A stretch of DNA of 64,000 bases, from contig CAZSTR010000003.1 in the NCBI GenBank assembly GCA_964609975.1, positions 1-64,000 of the forward strand, read 5' to 3'. Position 1 is the first letter of the stretch; each line of letters begins with the position of its first letter. The position numbers were made by a program, and so were the translations under genes. The notes beneath the pieces are model-generated. The model was not told the DNA's origin, did not search any database, and was given only the letters and a program-made list of their open reading frames with translations. Of the stretch, positions 33,738 to 42,213 are shown piece by piece. The DNA comes from UBA5905 sp964609975 (GTDB lineage: Bacteria; Bacillota; Clostridia; Oscillospirales; Acutalibacteraceae).

Positions 33738-33769
33738 CGCGCGGACGGAAAACGCTTTTCCGTCGTGCG
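33738..33769 (+). repeat. inverted repeat in the leader of the EF-G paralogue
   Basis: GGACGGAAAA / TTTTCCGTC around a CGC loop, extended by five more pairs past a bulged G. It lies between promoter and ribosome binding site with no long T run, so it is more likely an RNA-stability or regulatory hairpin than a terminator. Confidence 0.45.
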
Positions 33770-33792
33770 TTTAGCAGAAAGGGCGGGTATCC

Positions 33793-35859
33793 ATGAAAAA
33801 CTATAGTGCTAAAAACATTCGTAATGTTGCCTTCGTCGGGCACGCAGGTTCCGGAAAGACCAGCCTCACAGAAGCCTGCTGCTTTTTGAGCGGCCAGCTG
33901 GATCGGCTGGGACGGGTGGCGGACGGGAACACCGTCAGCGACTTTGACTCGGAGGAAATTCGCCGTCAGGCGTCGGTTTCCACCTCACTGGTTCCGGTGG
34001 AATGGAAGGGTACGAAGATGAATTTTCTGGACACGCCCGGTTTGTTCGATTTTGTTGGCGGCGTACGGGAGGGAATCCGCGCCGCGGGAAGCGCAGTTGT
34101 GGTTGTTTCCGGAAAAAGCGGTGTGACCGTTGGCGCGGAAAAGGGCTTCGCCGCCGCGCAAAAAAAGGGAATCGCTACCATTTTCTTTGTCAACAAGCTG
34201 GACAGAGAAAGCGCCGACTTTTACAAGGTGTTTGAGGAGTTAAAAACAAAATTCGGCCCTATGGTGTGCCCGCTGGTGGTGCCCTATGTGGTGGAGCACA
34301 AGGTGCAATGCTATATCAACCTTTTGGAATACAAGGCCTATACATACGAAAACGGCCAGGCGAAGGCTGTGCCGATTCCAGATATGGGGCACCGGCTGGA
34401 TGGCTTGCGCACTGCCATCTATGAGGCGGTGGCGGAAACCAGCGAGGAGTTGATGGAAAAATATTTCTCCGGCGAGGAATTCACGCCGGATGAGCTGATT
34501 CATGGCATTGCTTCCGGCGTGCGCAAGGGCGAAATCGCCCCGGTGTTCTGCGGCTCAGCGCAGGAGCTTGCCGCGGTGGATCAGCTGTTGACTGGCCTGC
34601 TGTGGCTCGCCCCCTGGGCGGAGACGGTGGCCGGCGAAACCGGCGTCGATGAACAGGGCAACGAGGTGGCTCTGGAGGTGGCCGAGGATGCGCCGACGGT
34701 GGCAACGGTGTTCAAAACTGTTGTGGATCCCTTTGTCGGAAAGCTGGTTTATTTCAAGGTCATTCGTGGAAAAATGCGCTCCGACATGACCATCGTCAAC
34801 AGCCGCACCGGCCAAACGGAAAAGCTCGGAAAGCTGTTTTTTATCCGTGGGAAAAAGCAGGAGGAGACCGACTGTGTGGCGGCGGGAGATATCGGTGCGG
34901 TGGCGAAGCTGGCCAGCGCCGGCACAGGAGACACGCTGTGCGCGCCGGAGGCTATCGTGACGCTTCCCGGCGTGACTTTCGATGAACCGTGCCTGAGCAT
35001 GGCGGTGCAGACGATAAAAAAAGGCGACGAGGAAAAGGTGGCGGCCGGTCTCGCCCGACTGCGGGAGGAGGATCCCACCATTCGTGTAGAGCAAAACCCG
35101 GAGACTAGAGAAATGCTTCTGTCCGGCATGGGCGAGCAACAGCTGGATGTGATTGTGTCCCGGCTGAAAACGAAATTCGGAGTTGAGGTGACGCTGGAAG
35201 TGCCGCAAATCGCCTATCGGGAAACCATTCGTCGGAAGGTGAAGGTGCAGGGACGCCACAAGAAGCAGTCCGGTGGCCACGGCCAGTTCGGCGATGTCTG
35301 GATTGAGTTTGAGCCGGACGGTGGCGATGGCTTGACCTTCGCGGAGAGCGTTTTCGGGGGCGCCGTTCCGAAAAACTATTTCCCGGCGGTGGAAAAGGGA
35401 TTGTATGAAAGCGCGCGAGAGGGCGTCTTGGCCGGATACCCACTGGTTGGAGTGAAGGCGACGCTGGTGGACGGCTCTTATCATCCGGTGGACTCCTCCG
35501 AAATGGCCTTCAAAACGGCGGCCGCTCTTGCGTATAAGGCCGGTATCGCCCAGGCTGACCCGTATCTTTTGGAGCCGATTGGAACGCTTTCCGCCTTTGT
35601 GCCGGCGGACAACACTGGCGACATCATGGGCGACATCAACCGGCGGCGGGGACGGGTGCTCGGCATGAACCCCGCCGAGGATGGACTCACCTGCGTAGAG
35701 GCAGAGGTGCCTTTGGGCGAAATGGGGAATTATGCCACCATGCTGCGCTCCTCTACCCAGGGGCGGGGACATTTCACCCTGCGCTTCGAGCGCTATGAGG
35801 AAGCACCGCGGCCGGTGGCGGAGAAGGTGATTGCCGCTCGCGCCAACGGAAACGAATAA
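33793..35859 (+). CDS. elongation factor G-like GTPase (EF-G paralogue)
   Basis: 688 residues with all five EF-G domains: G1 GHAGSGKTS, G3 DTPGLFDF, G4 NKLD, domain II, III-V including the domain IV loop GGHGQFGDV. It differs from canonical EF-G: the switch II His of DTPGH, needed for ribosome-stimulated GTP hydrolysis, is Leu, and switch I lacks the R-G-I-T-I motif (RRQASVSTS here). Such paralogues occur beside a normal fusA in many clostridia and have poorly defined roles. The main fusA is presumably elsewhere. Own promoter and terminator. Confidence 0.88.
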   Translation: MKNYSAKNIRNVAFVGHAGSGKTSLTEACCFLSGQLDRLGRVADGNTVSDFDSEEIRRQASVSTSLVPVEWKGTKMNFLDTPGLFDFVGGVREGIRAAGSAVVVVSGKSGVTVGAEKGFAAAQKKGIATIFFVNKLDRESADFYKVFEELKTKFGPMVCPLVVPYVVEHKVQCYINLLEYKAYTYENGQAKAVPIPDMGHRLDGLRTAIYEAVAETSEELMEKYFSGEEFTPDELIHGIASGVRKGEIAPVFCGSAQELAAVDQLLTGLLWLAPWAETVAGETGVDEQGNEVALEVAEDAPTVATVFKTVVDPFVGKLVYFKVIRGKMRSDMTIVNSRTGQTEKLGKLFFIRGKKQEETDCVAAGDIGAVAKLASAGTGDTLCAPEAIVTLPGVTFDEPCLSMAVQTIKKGDEEKVAAGLARLREEDPTIRVEQNPETREMLLSGMGEQQLDVIVSRLKTKFGVEVTLEVPQIAYRETIRRKVKVQGRHKKQSGGHGQFGDVWIEFEPDGGDGLTFAESVFGGAVPKNYFPAVEKGLYESAREGVLAGYPLVGVKATLVDGSYHPVDSSEMAFKTAAALAYKAGIAQADPYLLEPIGTLSAFVPADNTGDIMGDINRRRGRVLGMNPAEDGLTCVEAEVPLGEMGNYATMLRSSTQGRGHFTLRFERYEEAPRPVAEKVIAARANGNE

Positions 35860-35870
35860 AGAATAATTGC

Positions 35871-35914
35871 AAAATCGACCCGGCGGAGAGGGCTTCGCCG
35901 GGTCGATTTTTTTT
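35871..35914 (+). terminator. terminator after the EF-G paralogue
   Basis: Stem AAAATCGACCCGGCG / CGCCGGGTCGATTTT with eight T. Confidence 0.9.
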
Positions 35915-35920
35915 GCGTGT

Positions 35921-36069
35921 TCTACGGGTGGTAGAGAGGAAGGGGGTAATCTCTACCGTTCGTTTTTTCGTTCTACTTCTCCACTGACGAAAAACCGCAA
36001 AATTCGGGCAAAAACTGGCAAAATTCTACTGTTTTTTCATTGGTTGGTAGAGTTTTTCGATCGGTAGAG
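35921..36069 (+). repeat. GGTAGAG repeats upstream of the glycosyltransferase operon
   Basis: GGTAGAG occurs at 35930-35936, 36046-36052 and 36063-36069, and its inverse CTCTACC at 35951-35957. TCTAC at 35921 and GTAGA at 35931 also form a short palindrome. The two right copies are 17 bases apart and end 4 bases before the promoter -35, where an activator or repressor would bind. The rest of this 270-base gap is AT-rich and holds no gene. Confidence 0.5.
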
Positions 36070-36073
36070 TAGG

Positions 36074-36102
36074 TTGATTTTGGCGCGATTCGTCAGTATA
36101 AT
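36074..36102 (+). promoter_or_regulatory. promoter of the GT8-acyltransferase operon
   Basis: TTGATT (36074-36079), 17-base spacer, TATAAT (36097-36102). Confidence 0.7.
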
Positions 36103-36183
36103 GTCCAGCATGACAAGGTTGGCTGTGGTTATGCCGCTTGCCTATGACTTGTTTCGAAAGCGAGAGGAAAGGGAGAAGCGTGA

Positions 36184-37005
36184 ATGAATCTGCTCTTTTG
36201 CGGCGACGAGAATGTGGCGGACGGGCTGCTTTTGTCGGCCATGTCGGTGGCTGAACAGGTTAAGGCACCCTTGCAGGTGTTTTTGTTCACTGCCGCGGTC
36301 GAAGGCGGCGCGCAGACACGCCGCCCCATTTCTGCCCGATTGGCTAAACGGCTGGAAACGGTTTTGCGGAATACCAATAAAAACAGTCGGGTGGTGCTGT
36401 GCGATTTGACCGAGATGTTTGCGGCGCGGCTACCTCTGGCAAACATGAATACCCGCTTCACTCCGCTGTGTATGCTACGACTTTATGCTGACCTTGTGGC
36501 GGAAATACCGGAGCGGGTGCTGTATCTGGACAGCGATGTGCTCTGTCGCGGGGATTTTTCGGATTTTTATCATCAGGATATGAGCGATGTGGAAATCGCC
36601 GGATCGCTCGATCGCTATGGACGGTGGTTTTTCAATGGCGGGCCGCTTCGCCAGCGGTATTTGAATTCCGGCGTGCTGTTGATGAACATGGAGCAAATTC
36701 GCGCCGACGGCTTGTTGGAGCGATGCCGCGGCCTCTGCCGCGACCGGAAAATGCTCATGCCGGATCAAACGGCGCTCAACCGGCTGGCCAAAAAGCAGAT
36801 TTTGCCTCGGCGCTATAATGAGCAGGGGGCGCCGCGGCCGGACACGGTGTTTCAGCATTTTTCCACCCGCTTCCGCTTTTGGCCCTATATCCATACCCAG
36901 CCGGTGAAGCCCTGGGAAATCGAAAAAGTGCATCACATTCTTGGACAATGGGAATACGACCGCCTATACGCCCGCTATTTGCAGGAAAAGGAGACTGAAA
37001 AATGA
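36184..37005 (+). CDS. glycosyltransferase family 8 protein (first copy)
   Basis: 273 residues; retaining GT-A glycosyltransferases using UDP-sugars. The D-x-D metal site is in RVLYLDSDVLCRGDF; YLNSGVLLMN and LMPDQTALN are the usual later motifs, and the late HFS corresponds to the third metal ligand region. The family includes LPS glucosyl- and galactosyltransferases. No membrane helix. Four-gene operon with ATGA overlaps. Confidence 0.88.
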   Translation: MNLLFCGDENVADGLLLSAMSVAEQVKAPLQVFLFTAAVEGGAQTRRPISARLAKRLETVLRNTNKNSRVVLCDLTEMFAARLPLANMNTRFTPLCMLRLYADLVAEIPERVLYLDSDVLCRGDFSDFYHQDMSDVEIAGSLDRYGRWFFNGGPLRQRYLNSGVLLMNMEQIRADGLLERCRGLCRDRKMLMPDQTALNRLAKKQILPRRYNEQGAPRPDTVFQHFSTRFRFWPYIHTQPVKPWEIEKVHHILGQWEYDRLYARYLQEKETEK

Positions 37006-37961
37006 GCACACAGCAAAAAGAAATTCCGATTTTTTTCACCATTGACGACCGCTATGCGCCTCTGCTCGCTGTGGCGCTTCGCTCGGCGATTGCCAATTCC
37101 TCGCCCGATCGGCACTATCGCGCCATCGTCCTCCATCAGGGGCTGGCTACGGAGCATATTCGGCGTCTGCAGGCGCTGGAAACCGACCGGTTTTCAGTGG
37201 AGTTTCATTCCATGGAAAACAGCTTTTCGGAAATCACCGACCGGATGAGCAACCGACTGCGCTGTGATTATTTCACGCTGACCATCTATTTTCGCTTGTT
37301 TATTCCGACGTTGTTTCCCCAATACGACAAGGGCATCTATGTGGACAGCGATGTGATTTTCGCCGACGACATCGGTCTTCTTTTCGATGTGGATTTGGCT
37401 GACAACTGGATCGGCGCCTGCCCGGATTTGTCGATCAGCGGAGCACCGGAGCTTGTGCACTATACCGAGGAGGCGGTGGGCGCTCAGCCGGGCGGCTATA
37501 TCAATTCCGGTGTGTTGCTGATGGATTTGAAGAAGCTGCGAGAGGCGCGGCTGGAGGAGCGCTTTTTGTCGCTACTGAACACCTATCATTTCGATACCAT
37601 TGCGCCGGACCAGGACTATCTCAACGCCATGTGCAACGGGAAAATCCTCTATCTCGGTGCGGAATGGGATGCGATGCCCGGTCCGGGAGAGCCGATGGAG
37701 CATCCCTGCCTCATTCACTATAACCTCTTTTCCAAGCCTTGGTGCTATGATGGAATACAATATGGCGAGGAATTCTGGAAATATGCCGCCGACAGCGAAT
37801 ATTTCGAGGAGCTGAAGGCGTATAAGGCCGCCTATTCCGAGGAGCAGAAGAAGGCAGACGCGGAATGCATGGGGCTTCTTGTTTCCCGCGCGGTGGAAAT
37901 CACCGAATCGGCGGAAACCTTCCGCAAACGGGAGGAAAGCGGGGTGGCGATTCGGCTATGA
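37002..37961 (+). CDS. glycosyltransferase family 8 protein (second copy)
   Basis: 319 residues with DDRYAPLLAVALRSAIANS at the N-terminus, the metal site GIYVDSDVIF, GGYINSGVLLMDL, PDQDYLNAMCNGKI and HYNLFSKPW (C-terminal metal His). It overlaps the first GT8 gene by 4 bases but the two are only distantly alike, so they probably add different sugars or use different acceptors. Confidence 0.9.
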   Translation: MSTQQKEIPIFFTIDDRYAPLLAVALRSAIANSSPDRHYRAIVLHQGLATEHIRRLQALETDRFSVEFHSMENSFSEITDRMSNRLRCDYFTLTIYFRLFIPTLFPQYDKGIYVDSDVIFADDIGLLFDVDLADNWIGACPDLSISGAPELVHYTEEAVGAQPGGYINSGVLLMDLKKLREARLEERFLSLLNTYHFDTIAPDQDYLNAMCNGKILYLGAEWDAMPGPGEPMEHPCLIHYNLFSKPWCYDGIQYGEEFWKYAADSEYFEELKAYKAAYSEEQKKADAECMGLLVSRAVEITESAETFRKREESGVAIRL

Positions 37962-38824
37962 TACCAGCAGGCCAGCGGGAACCGGTCATCCACAACATCC
38001 GGGATTTCGCCGAAGCGGGGGAGTTCCACAAAAAGGTGGAGCTTCACGACCCGGTGCTGACCGCCGAGGAAAGCCGCGCCATCACCGCGCGCTATATGGC
38101 GCGGCGGGGACGCCCCGGCTTTCGCTTCAAGCGGGGCATCGCGGTGGAACTTGCGAATTTTCTCACGGCGGCCCTGCACCGGGAAACGGTCATCGAGGGG
38201 ATGGAGCGTATCCCTGCCGATTTACAGGGGGTCATCATTACCAGCAACCATTTCAGCCCGCTGGAGAACACCGCCATTCGCCATTTGGTGAAGAAGGCCG
38301 GGCTGGGGCGGTTGCATATCGTCAGCCAGGTGTCCAATTTCGCCATGCCGGGCATCATCGGTTTTTTGATGAATTATGCCGACACGGTGCCAATTTCCGA
38401 AAACACCCGGTATCTGGCACGGGATTTCATGGCGGTGCTCCGGGAAATTTTGCTGAAAAAGCAGGAGCCGGTTCTTTTGTATCCGGAGCAGGAAATGTGG
38501 TTTCGTTATCGCAAGCCGCGGCCGCCGAAGAACGGTGCTTATTATTACGGCGCAAAGCTGGGCGTCCCGGTGCTTTCCTGCTATGTGGAGACGGTGGACA
38601 CCGAGAAGGATGACAGCCAGGATTTCAAAAAGGTAAAATATGTGGTGCATGTGCTTGGGCTGTTGCGTCCTGACCCGGAAAAAAACGCGAAGCAAAACGC
38701 CGCCGAGATGGCCAGCCGGGATTATGCGCTGAAAAAAGCCTGCTATGAACGGCTTTATGGAAAGGCTCTCGATTATCACTTCGAAAAGGCGGATATTGCC
38801 GGATGGCAGGGGGATTTGTCATGA
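37958..38824 (+). CDS. PlsC-like acyltransferase (first copy)
   Basis: 288 residues of the lysophosphatidic acid acyltransferase superfamily. The catalytic block is ITSNHFSPLENTA, where the usual N-H-x4-D has Glu in place of Asp. LYPEQEMWFRYRKPRPPKNGAYYYGAKLGVPV is the second conserved block, with E-Q-E-M-W and the G-A-x2 segment. Without clear membrane helices it probably acts at the inner leaflet. ATGA overlap with the GT8 gene upstream. Confidence 0.8.
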   Translation: MIPAGQREPVIHNIRDFAEAGEFHKKVELHDPVLTAEESRAITARYMARRGRPGFRFKRGIAVELANFLTAALHRETVIEGMERIPADLQGVIITSNHFSPLENTAIRHLVKKAGLGRLHIVSQVSNFAMPGIIGFLMNYADTVPISENTRYLARDFMAVLREILLKKQEPVLLYPEQEMWFRYRKPRPPKNGAYYYGAKLGVPVLSCYVETVDTEKDDSQDFKKVKYVVHVLGLLRPDPEKNAKQNAAEMASRDYALKKACYERLYGKALDYHFEKADIAGWQGDLS

Positions 38825-39609
38825 AAGAAACGCGGTATTATACAAGCTTCACGGAGGATTTTGTTCAATCGCGGGAACAGCAGTTCCGCCTTTCGCAGGG
38901 ATATCGCTATGTGCGGACGGACAGGCTGTTTCGAATGGCGTCGGCGGTCGTTTATGGGCTGGCGATGGCTTTTTCGGCGGTGTATTGTCGACTTTTTCTG
39001 CGGATGCGCATCCGAGGCCGTGAAAAACTACACGCTGTAGGGCGTCAAGGGATTTTCCTTTACGGTAATCACACCCAGCCGGTGGGAGATGTGTTCACGC
39101 CGGCGCATTGCCTGCTTCCGCGCCGGATTTATACACTGGCCAGCCCAGCTAACTATGGAATTCCGGTTATCGGCCGGCTGTTGCCCTATTTGGGAGCGCT
39201 TCCGGTGGCAGACACGGTGCAAGGGCTTCGAGCTTTACAGCAGGCAATGGCTTTACGATTGGAGAAGGAGAAGGCGATTGTCATTTATCCGGAGGCTCAT
39301 GTGTGGGAATACTATACGGGAATTCGCCCCTTTGAGGCAACTGCCTTTAAATTTCCGGCGAAATTCGACAAGCCGGTGTTTTCTATGACGGTGACCTATC
39401 AGAGCACGCGCTTGCGCAAGCGGCCGAAGATGGTGGTGTATCTGGACGGCCCCTTTTTCCCGGAGGGAGAGACTTTGCGGGAGAGGGCGGAAAGCTTGTG
39501 GCGAGCGGTGCGGGCGGCCATGGAACAGCGCGCCCGGCTCAGCGACACAGAGTATATCGCATACCGCCCCAAGAACGAAGGTGCTCCGGCGGATGAGACG
39601 AATGATTAG
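38821..39609 (+). CDS. PlsC-like acyltransferase (second copy)
   Basis: 262 residues with a hydrophobic segment near 40-60 (AVVYGLAMAFSAVYCRLFL). The catalytic block is FLYGNHTQPVGDVF (N-H-x5-D, one residue longer than usual) and the second is VIYPEAHVWEYYTGIRPF. With the neighbouring acyltransferase and two glycosyltransferases it suggests assembly of a doubly acylated glycolipid or glycophospholipid; the product is unknown. Confidence 0.78.
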   Translation: MKETRYYTSFTEDFVQSREQQFRLSQGYRYVRTDRLFRMASAVVYGLAMAFSAVYCRLFLRMRIRGREKLHAVGRQGIFLYGNHTQPVGDVFTPAHCLLPRRIYTLASPANYGIPVIGRLLPYLGALPVADTVQGLRALQQAMALRLEKEKAIVIYPEAHVWEYYTGIRPFEATAFKFPAKFDKPVFSMTVTYQSTRLRKRPKMVVYLDGPFFPEGETLRERAESLWRAVRAAMEQRARLSDTEYIAYRPKNEGAPADETND

Positions 39610-39637
39610 AAAACCGATCGAGAAAAAACGGATTTTC

Positions 39638-39691
39638 AAAAAAACAGGTGTGGTACTTCTGCATTTGCGGGAGAGCCACATCTGTTTTTTT
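39638..39691 (+). terminator. terminator after the GT8-acyltransferase operon
   Basis: AAACAGGTGTGG / CCACATCTGTTT (with a G-U pair) flanked by A and T runs, so it may work in both directions against the convergent AraC gene. Confidence 0.75.
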
Positions 39692-39773
39692 GATAAACTA
39701 TTGAAAAACATATTTTCGTGCTTCCGGTGCAATCCAATGGCGCTTTGCGGTTTTCGGCAGACGAAATGCCCGC

Positions 39774-40583
39774 TTATGCGCCGTCTTTTTCGTTGGCCGG
39801 CGTGTGGCGGAAGGCGGTTGGGGAGCACCCGACTTTCGCGGAGAAAAAACGAGAAAAAGCCAGCACATCGAAAAAAACCAGCGAGGCGGCGATTTCCGTT
39901 ACAGACAGGGAGGAGCTATGCAACAGCTCCTTTGCGGCGGTCAGCTTTTTTGCGGTGATATACTGCTTCGGCGACATCCCGAAGCTTTCGCGGAAGAGAC
40001 GATGCAAATAGGCGGAGCTGATGCCGAGAATGTCGGTGATTTCCTGTATGCGCAGAGGTGTGTGCAAATGGGTCTGGATATAGTCGGCGGAAAATCGAAG
40101 GTATGTTTCCGCGTTGGAGGAGTCGACCGAGAGAAAGGGAGTGTGCAAATTGAAAATATGCAAAAACAGCTCCAAAAGCTGGGCGTCGGTGAGCACTCGA
40201 TTGTGATGGGCACGGATATATTCCATGACGCTTTGGATGGTCTTAGAAAATCCATATTCAAAAATCTGCGATTGTGCATCAGCTGGATACCGGTCGAAAA
40301 AGGCGGCCATACGATTGTCATCGCTGGTAATCCATAAAAATTCCCAGGGCTGTGCTGCGTCCGGATAATATTGCTCCAGTTGTCCCCGGCGGATGAGAAA
40401 GCCCTGCCCGGACCGCACCGGGTGGCCGTTGAATGTCCCCTTTCCGCGCACAACATAATGAATCAGCCAAATGTCGCGCCTTCCGGGGCCGAAGCGGTTG
40501 TTTTGTGGGTCAGCGCTGCACCCGATGTTGTTGATATGCAAAATTGGACTTTCTCCCATGGACAACACGTGATAAAAGCTCAT
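39774..40583 (-). CDS. AraC family transcriptional regulator
   Basis: 269 residues: an N-terminal cupin sensor (WLIHYVVRGKGTFNGHPVRSGQGFLI) and a C-terminal double helix-turn-helix (LRIQEITDILGISSAYLHRLFRESFGMSPKQYI, SVTEIAASLVFFDVLAFSRFFSAKVGCSPTAFR). This layout is typical of regulators of plant or host polysaccharide use. It is divergent from the beta-helix gene 125 bases away, the likely target. Confidence 0.9.
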   Translation of the reverse strand: MSFYHVLSMGESPILHINNIGCSADPQNNRFGPGRRDIWLIHYVVRGKGTFNGHPVRSGQGFLIRRGQLEQYYPDAAQPWEFLWITSDDNRMAAFFDRYPADAQSQIFEYGFSKTIQSVMEYIRAHHNRVLTDAQLLELFLHIFNLHTPFLSVDSSNAETYLRFSADYIQTHLHTPLRIQEITDILGISSAYLHRLFRESFGMSPKQYITAKKLTAAKELLHSSSLSVTEIAASLVFFDVLAFSRFFSAKVGCSPTAFRHTPANEKDGA

Positions 40584-40619
40584 TTTACGCCCTTTCTTTC
40601 TTTTGGTTATGTTGTTGAG

Positions 40620-40649
40620 ATTTTACCATATACTCTATCGGTTTTGCAA
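40620..40649 (-). promoter_or_regulatory. promoter of the AraC-family gene
   Basis: On the minus strand TTGCAA (40649-40644), 18-base spacer, TAAAAT (40625-40620). Confidence 0.6.
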
Positions 40650-40708
40650 TAGGTTTTTTTGTCCTTTTATGGTTAAATGAAAGCAAATCGAAAATGGGAG
40701 GAAAAACG

Positions 40709-41939
40709 ATGGTCGATTGGATTTTTGTTGCCGCCGCAGACAGCACGGCGGCGGCGAGGGAGCGGGCCGACTATATCTGCCGCGGAGAAAACGACGAATG
40801 TGTTCTCCAAATGGCGGTGGAGGCTTGTATTGAACAGGATAAAAACCTGTATCTGTTCAACGGGCGGTATTGTATTGACCGCTTCATGGATTTTGGAGAC
40901 GAGGGGCCGTTGTCGGCGATTTGTATCCCCAACACTCATCGGGAATTTCGTTTCGAGGGACAAAACCACGAATACGGTTTTCAAAAGCGGTTTGACAACG
41001 GCGTCGTGCTATATGTATCGGAAAAGGCGCTGGCCGCTGCCGACGGGAGTGAAGCGTCTGTGCTTCGCGGCCGCTGGACACCGCTCGGAATTCAAAACGG
41101 TTCCTGTCTGCGGCTGGAGAATATTGCGGTGGTTTTGGCGAACAACTGCCATGCGGTGCGTGGATTTGCGGCGCGTGGACCGAGTGGAGGTAAAAAATGT
41201 TTCTCTGATTTCCTATGGCGATGCCATCGCGCCGGACAGTCCGGTGGGACTGGGTACGGCCCCGCCGATCCCGGCGAAGGGGTGCATCGGTTTAACCATG
41301 ACGGACGGAAGCAATTATAATTACAGCAACTATACCAATGTGCAAACCTGGGGCTTCGATGAGGGGATTCAGGTGGGCGGCGAGCATGTTGTTTGCATCA
41401 ACTGTGGGGCGACGATCGGCAATTATGGCTTCACTTTTGGGAATTATCCTTTCCACTGTGGCGCAAATCATCCCATCACCCTCATCAACTGCATGGACGA
41501 GCGCAATGTGAACCTGCCGTATTTCGGGCGGTGGTGCGGGGATGACGCCCGCGGCGGCGGAAGATTGGTTGGCGGGCAGGAGGTGGCGCTCATCAGCTTC
41601 AATTTGGAGCGCGTCGCCGCACAGACACCCGGCGGAAGATTGGGAGATTTAATGAAGGAGGAAATCCCAGGTTCCTGGCGCGGTCGCATCGAGTTCACCG
41701 TCCAGCCGGACTGGTGCGCCACCAACGCCGTGGACTTCCAGCTTTGGGAAAGCGATGGGTCGGGCAGTGGAATTCTTACTCGCAACAGCACCCACAAGGC
41801 GGTCTGCTCCACAAAGGAACGGGAGAGCTATTATCCGACGCTGGGACAACAGCTGTTTGATACCGATTTGAATCGGATGCTGATATGTATCGACCCGCAG
41901 AAGCGTCTTTGGGTGGATTTTTTGAGAAACCCGGTGTAA
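40709..41939 (+). pseudogene. beta-helix (pectate-lyase/tail-spike-like) protein gene, frameshifted
   Basis: Translation starts at the ATG at 40709 after GGGAGG (MVDWIFVAAADS...). The first frame gives about 150 sensible residues, including ADYICRGENDECVLQMAVEA and LYLFNGRYCIDRF, resembling the N-terminal pattern of right-handed beta-helix proteins. At about 41150-41165 the coding signal jumps to another frame (VDLRRVDRVEVKNVSLISYG) and continues to a TAA at 41939; the first frame stops at 41320 after poor sequence. Removing one base near 41160 restores about 409 residues. The C-terminal half has Gly/Asn-rich repeats. No signal peptide. Either a recent lesion or an assembly error. Confidence 0.6.
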
Positions 41940-41947
41940 GCGCAGGG

Positions 41948-41982
41948 AAAATCGTCTCCGTCTTTGACGGAGACGATTTTTT
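41948..41982 (+). terminator. strong terminator after the beta-helix gene
   Basis: A 15-base perfect stem AAAATCGTCTCCGTC / GACGGAGACGATTTT with a TTT loop and a T run. Confidence 0.92.
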
Positions 41983-42076
41983 GTGGGCTTCGGTTGCGCC
42001 GGGGCGCACTTTTGGTTATGCTGCCAAAAATAAAGCTGCCTTCTGTTTTTGAAATAACTCTGTTTGCGTATATAAC

Positions 42077-42105
42077 TTGAAAATTTGAAAAGAAAATGGT
42101 ATATT
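42077..42105 (+). promoter_or_regulatory. promoter of the NERD gene
   Basis: TTGAAA (42077-42082), 17-base spacer, TATATT (42100-42105). About 100 bases of leader to the GTG contain two GGGAACC copies and nothing I recognise. Confidence 0.65.
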
Positions 42106-42213
42106 AAGTCACAGAAAAGGTTTGGTGCAAGCGGGAACCACCATTGGCAGAGGGAACCGAGGGTGATTTTTTCAAATTTCACAAAAGCATATATGCCACA
42201 GGGGGGATAAGCT

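Noticed and set aside
34555..35772. A 405-codon minus-strand frame
   Set aside because: Antisense to the EF-G paralogue, which has all G-domain motifs.
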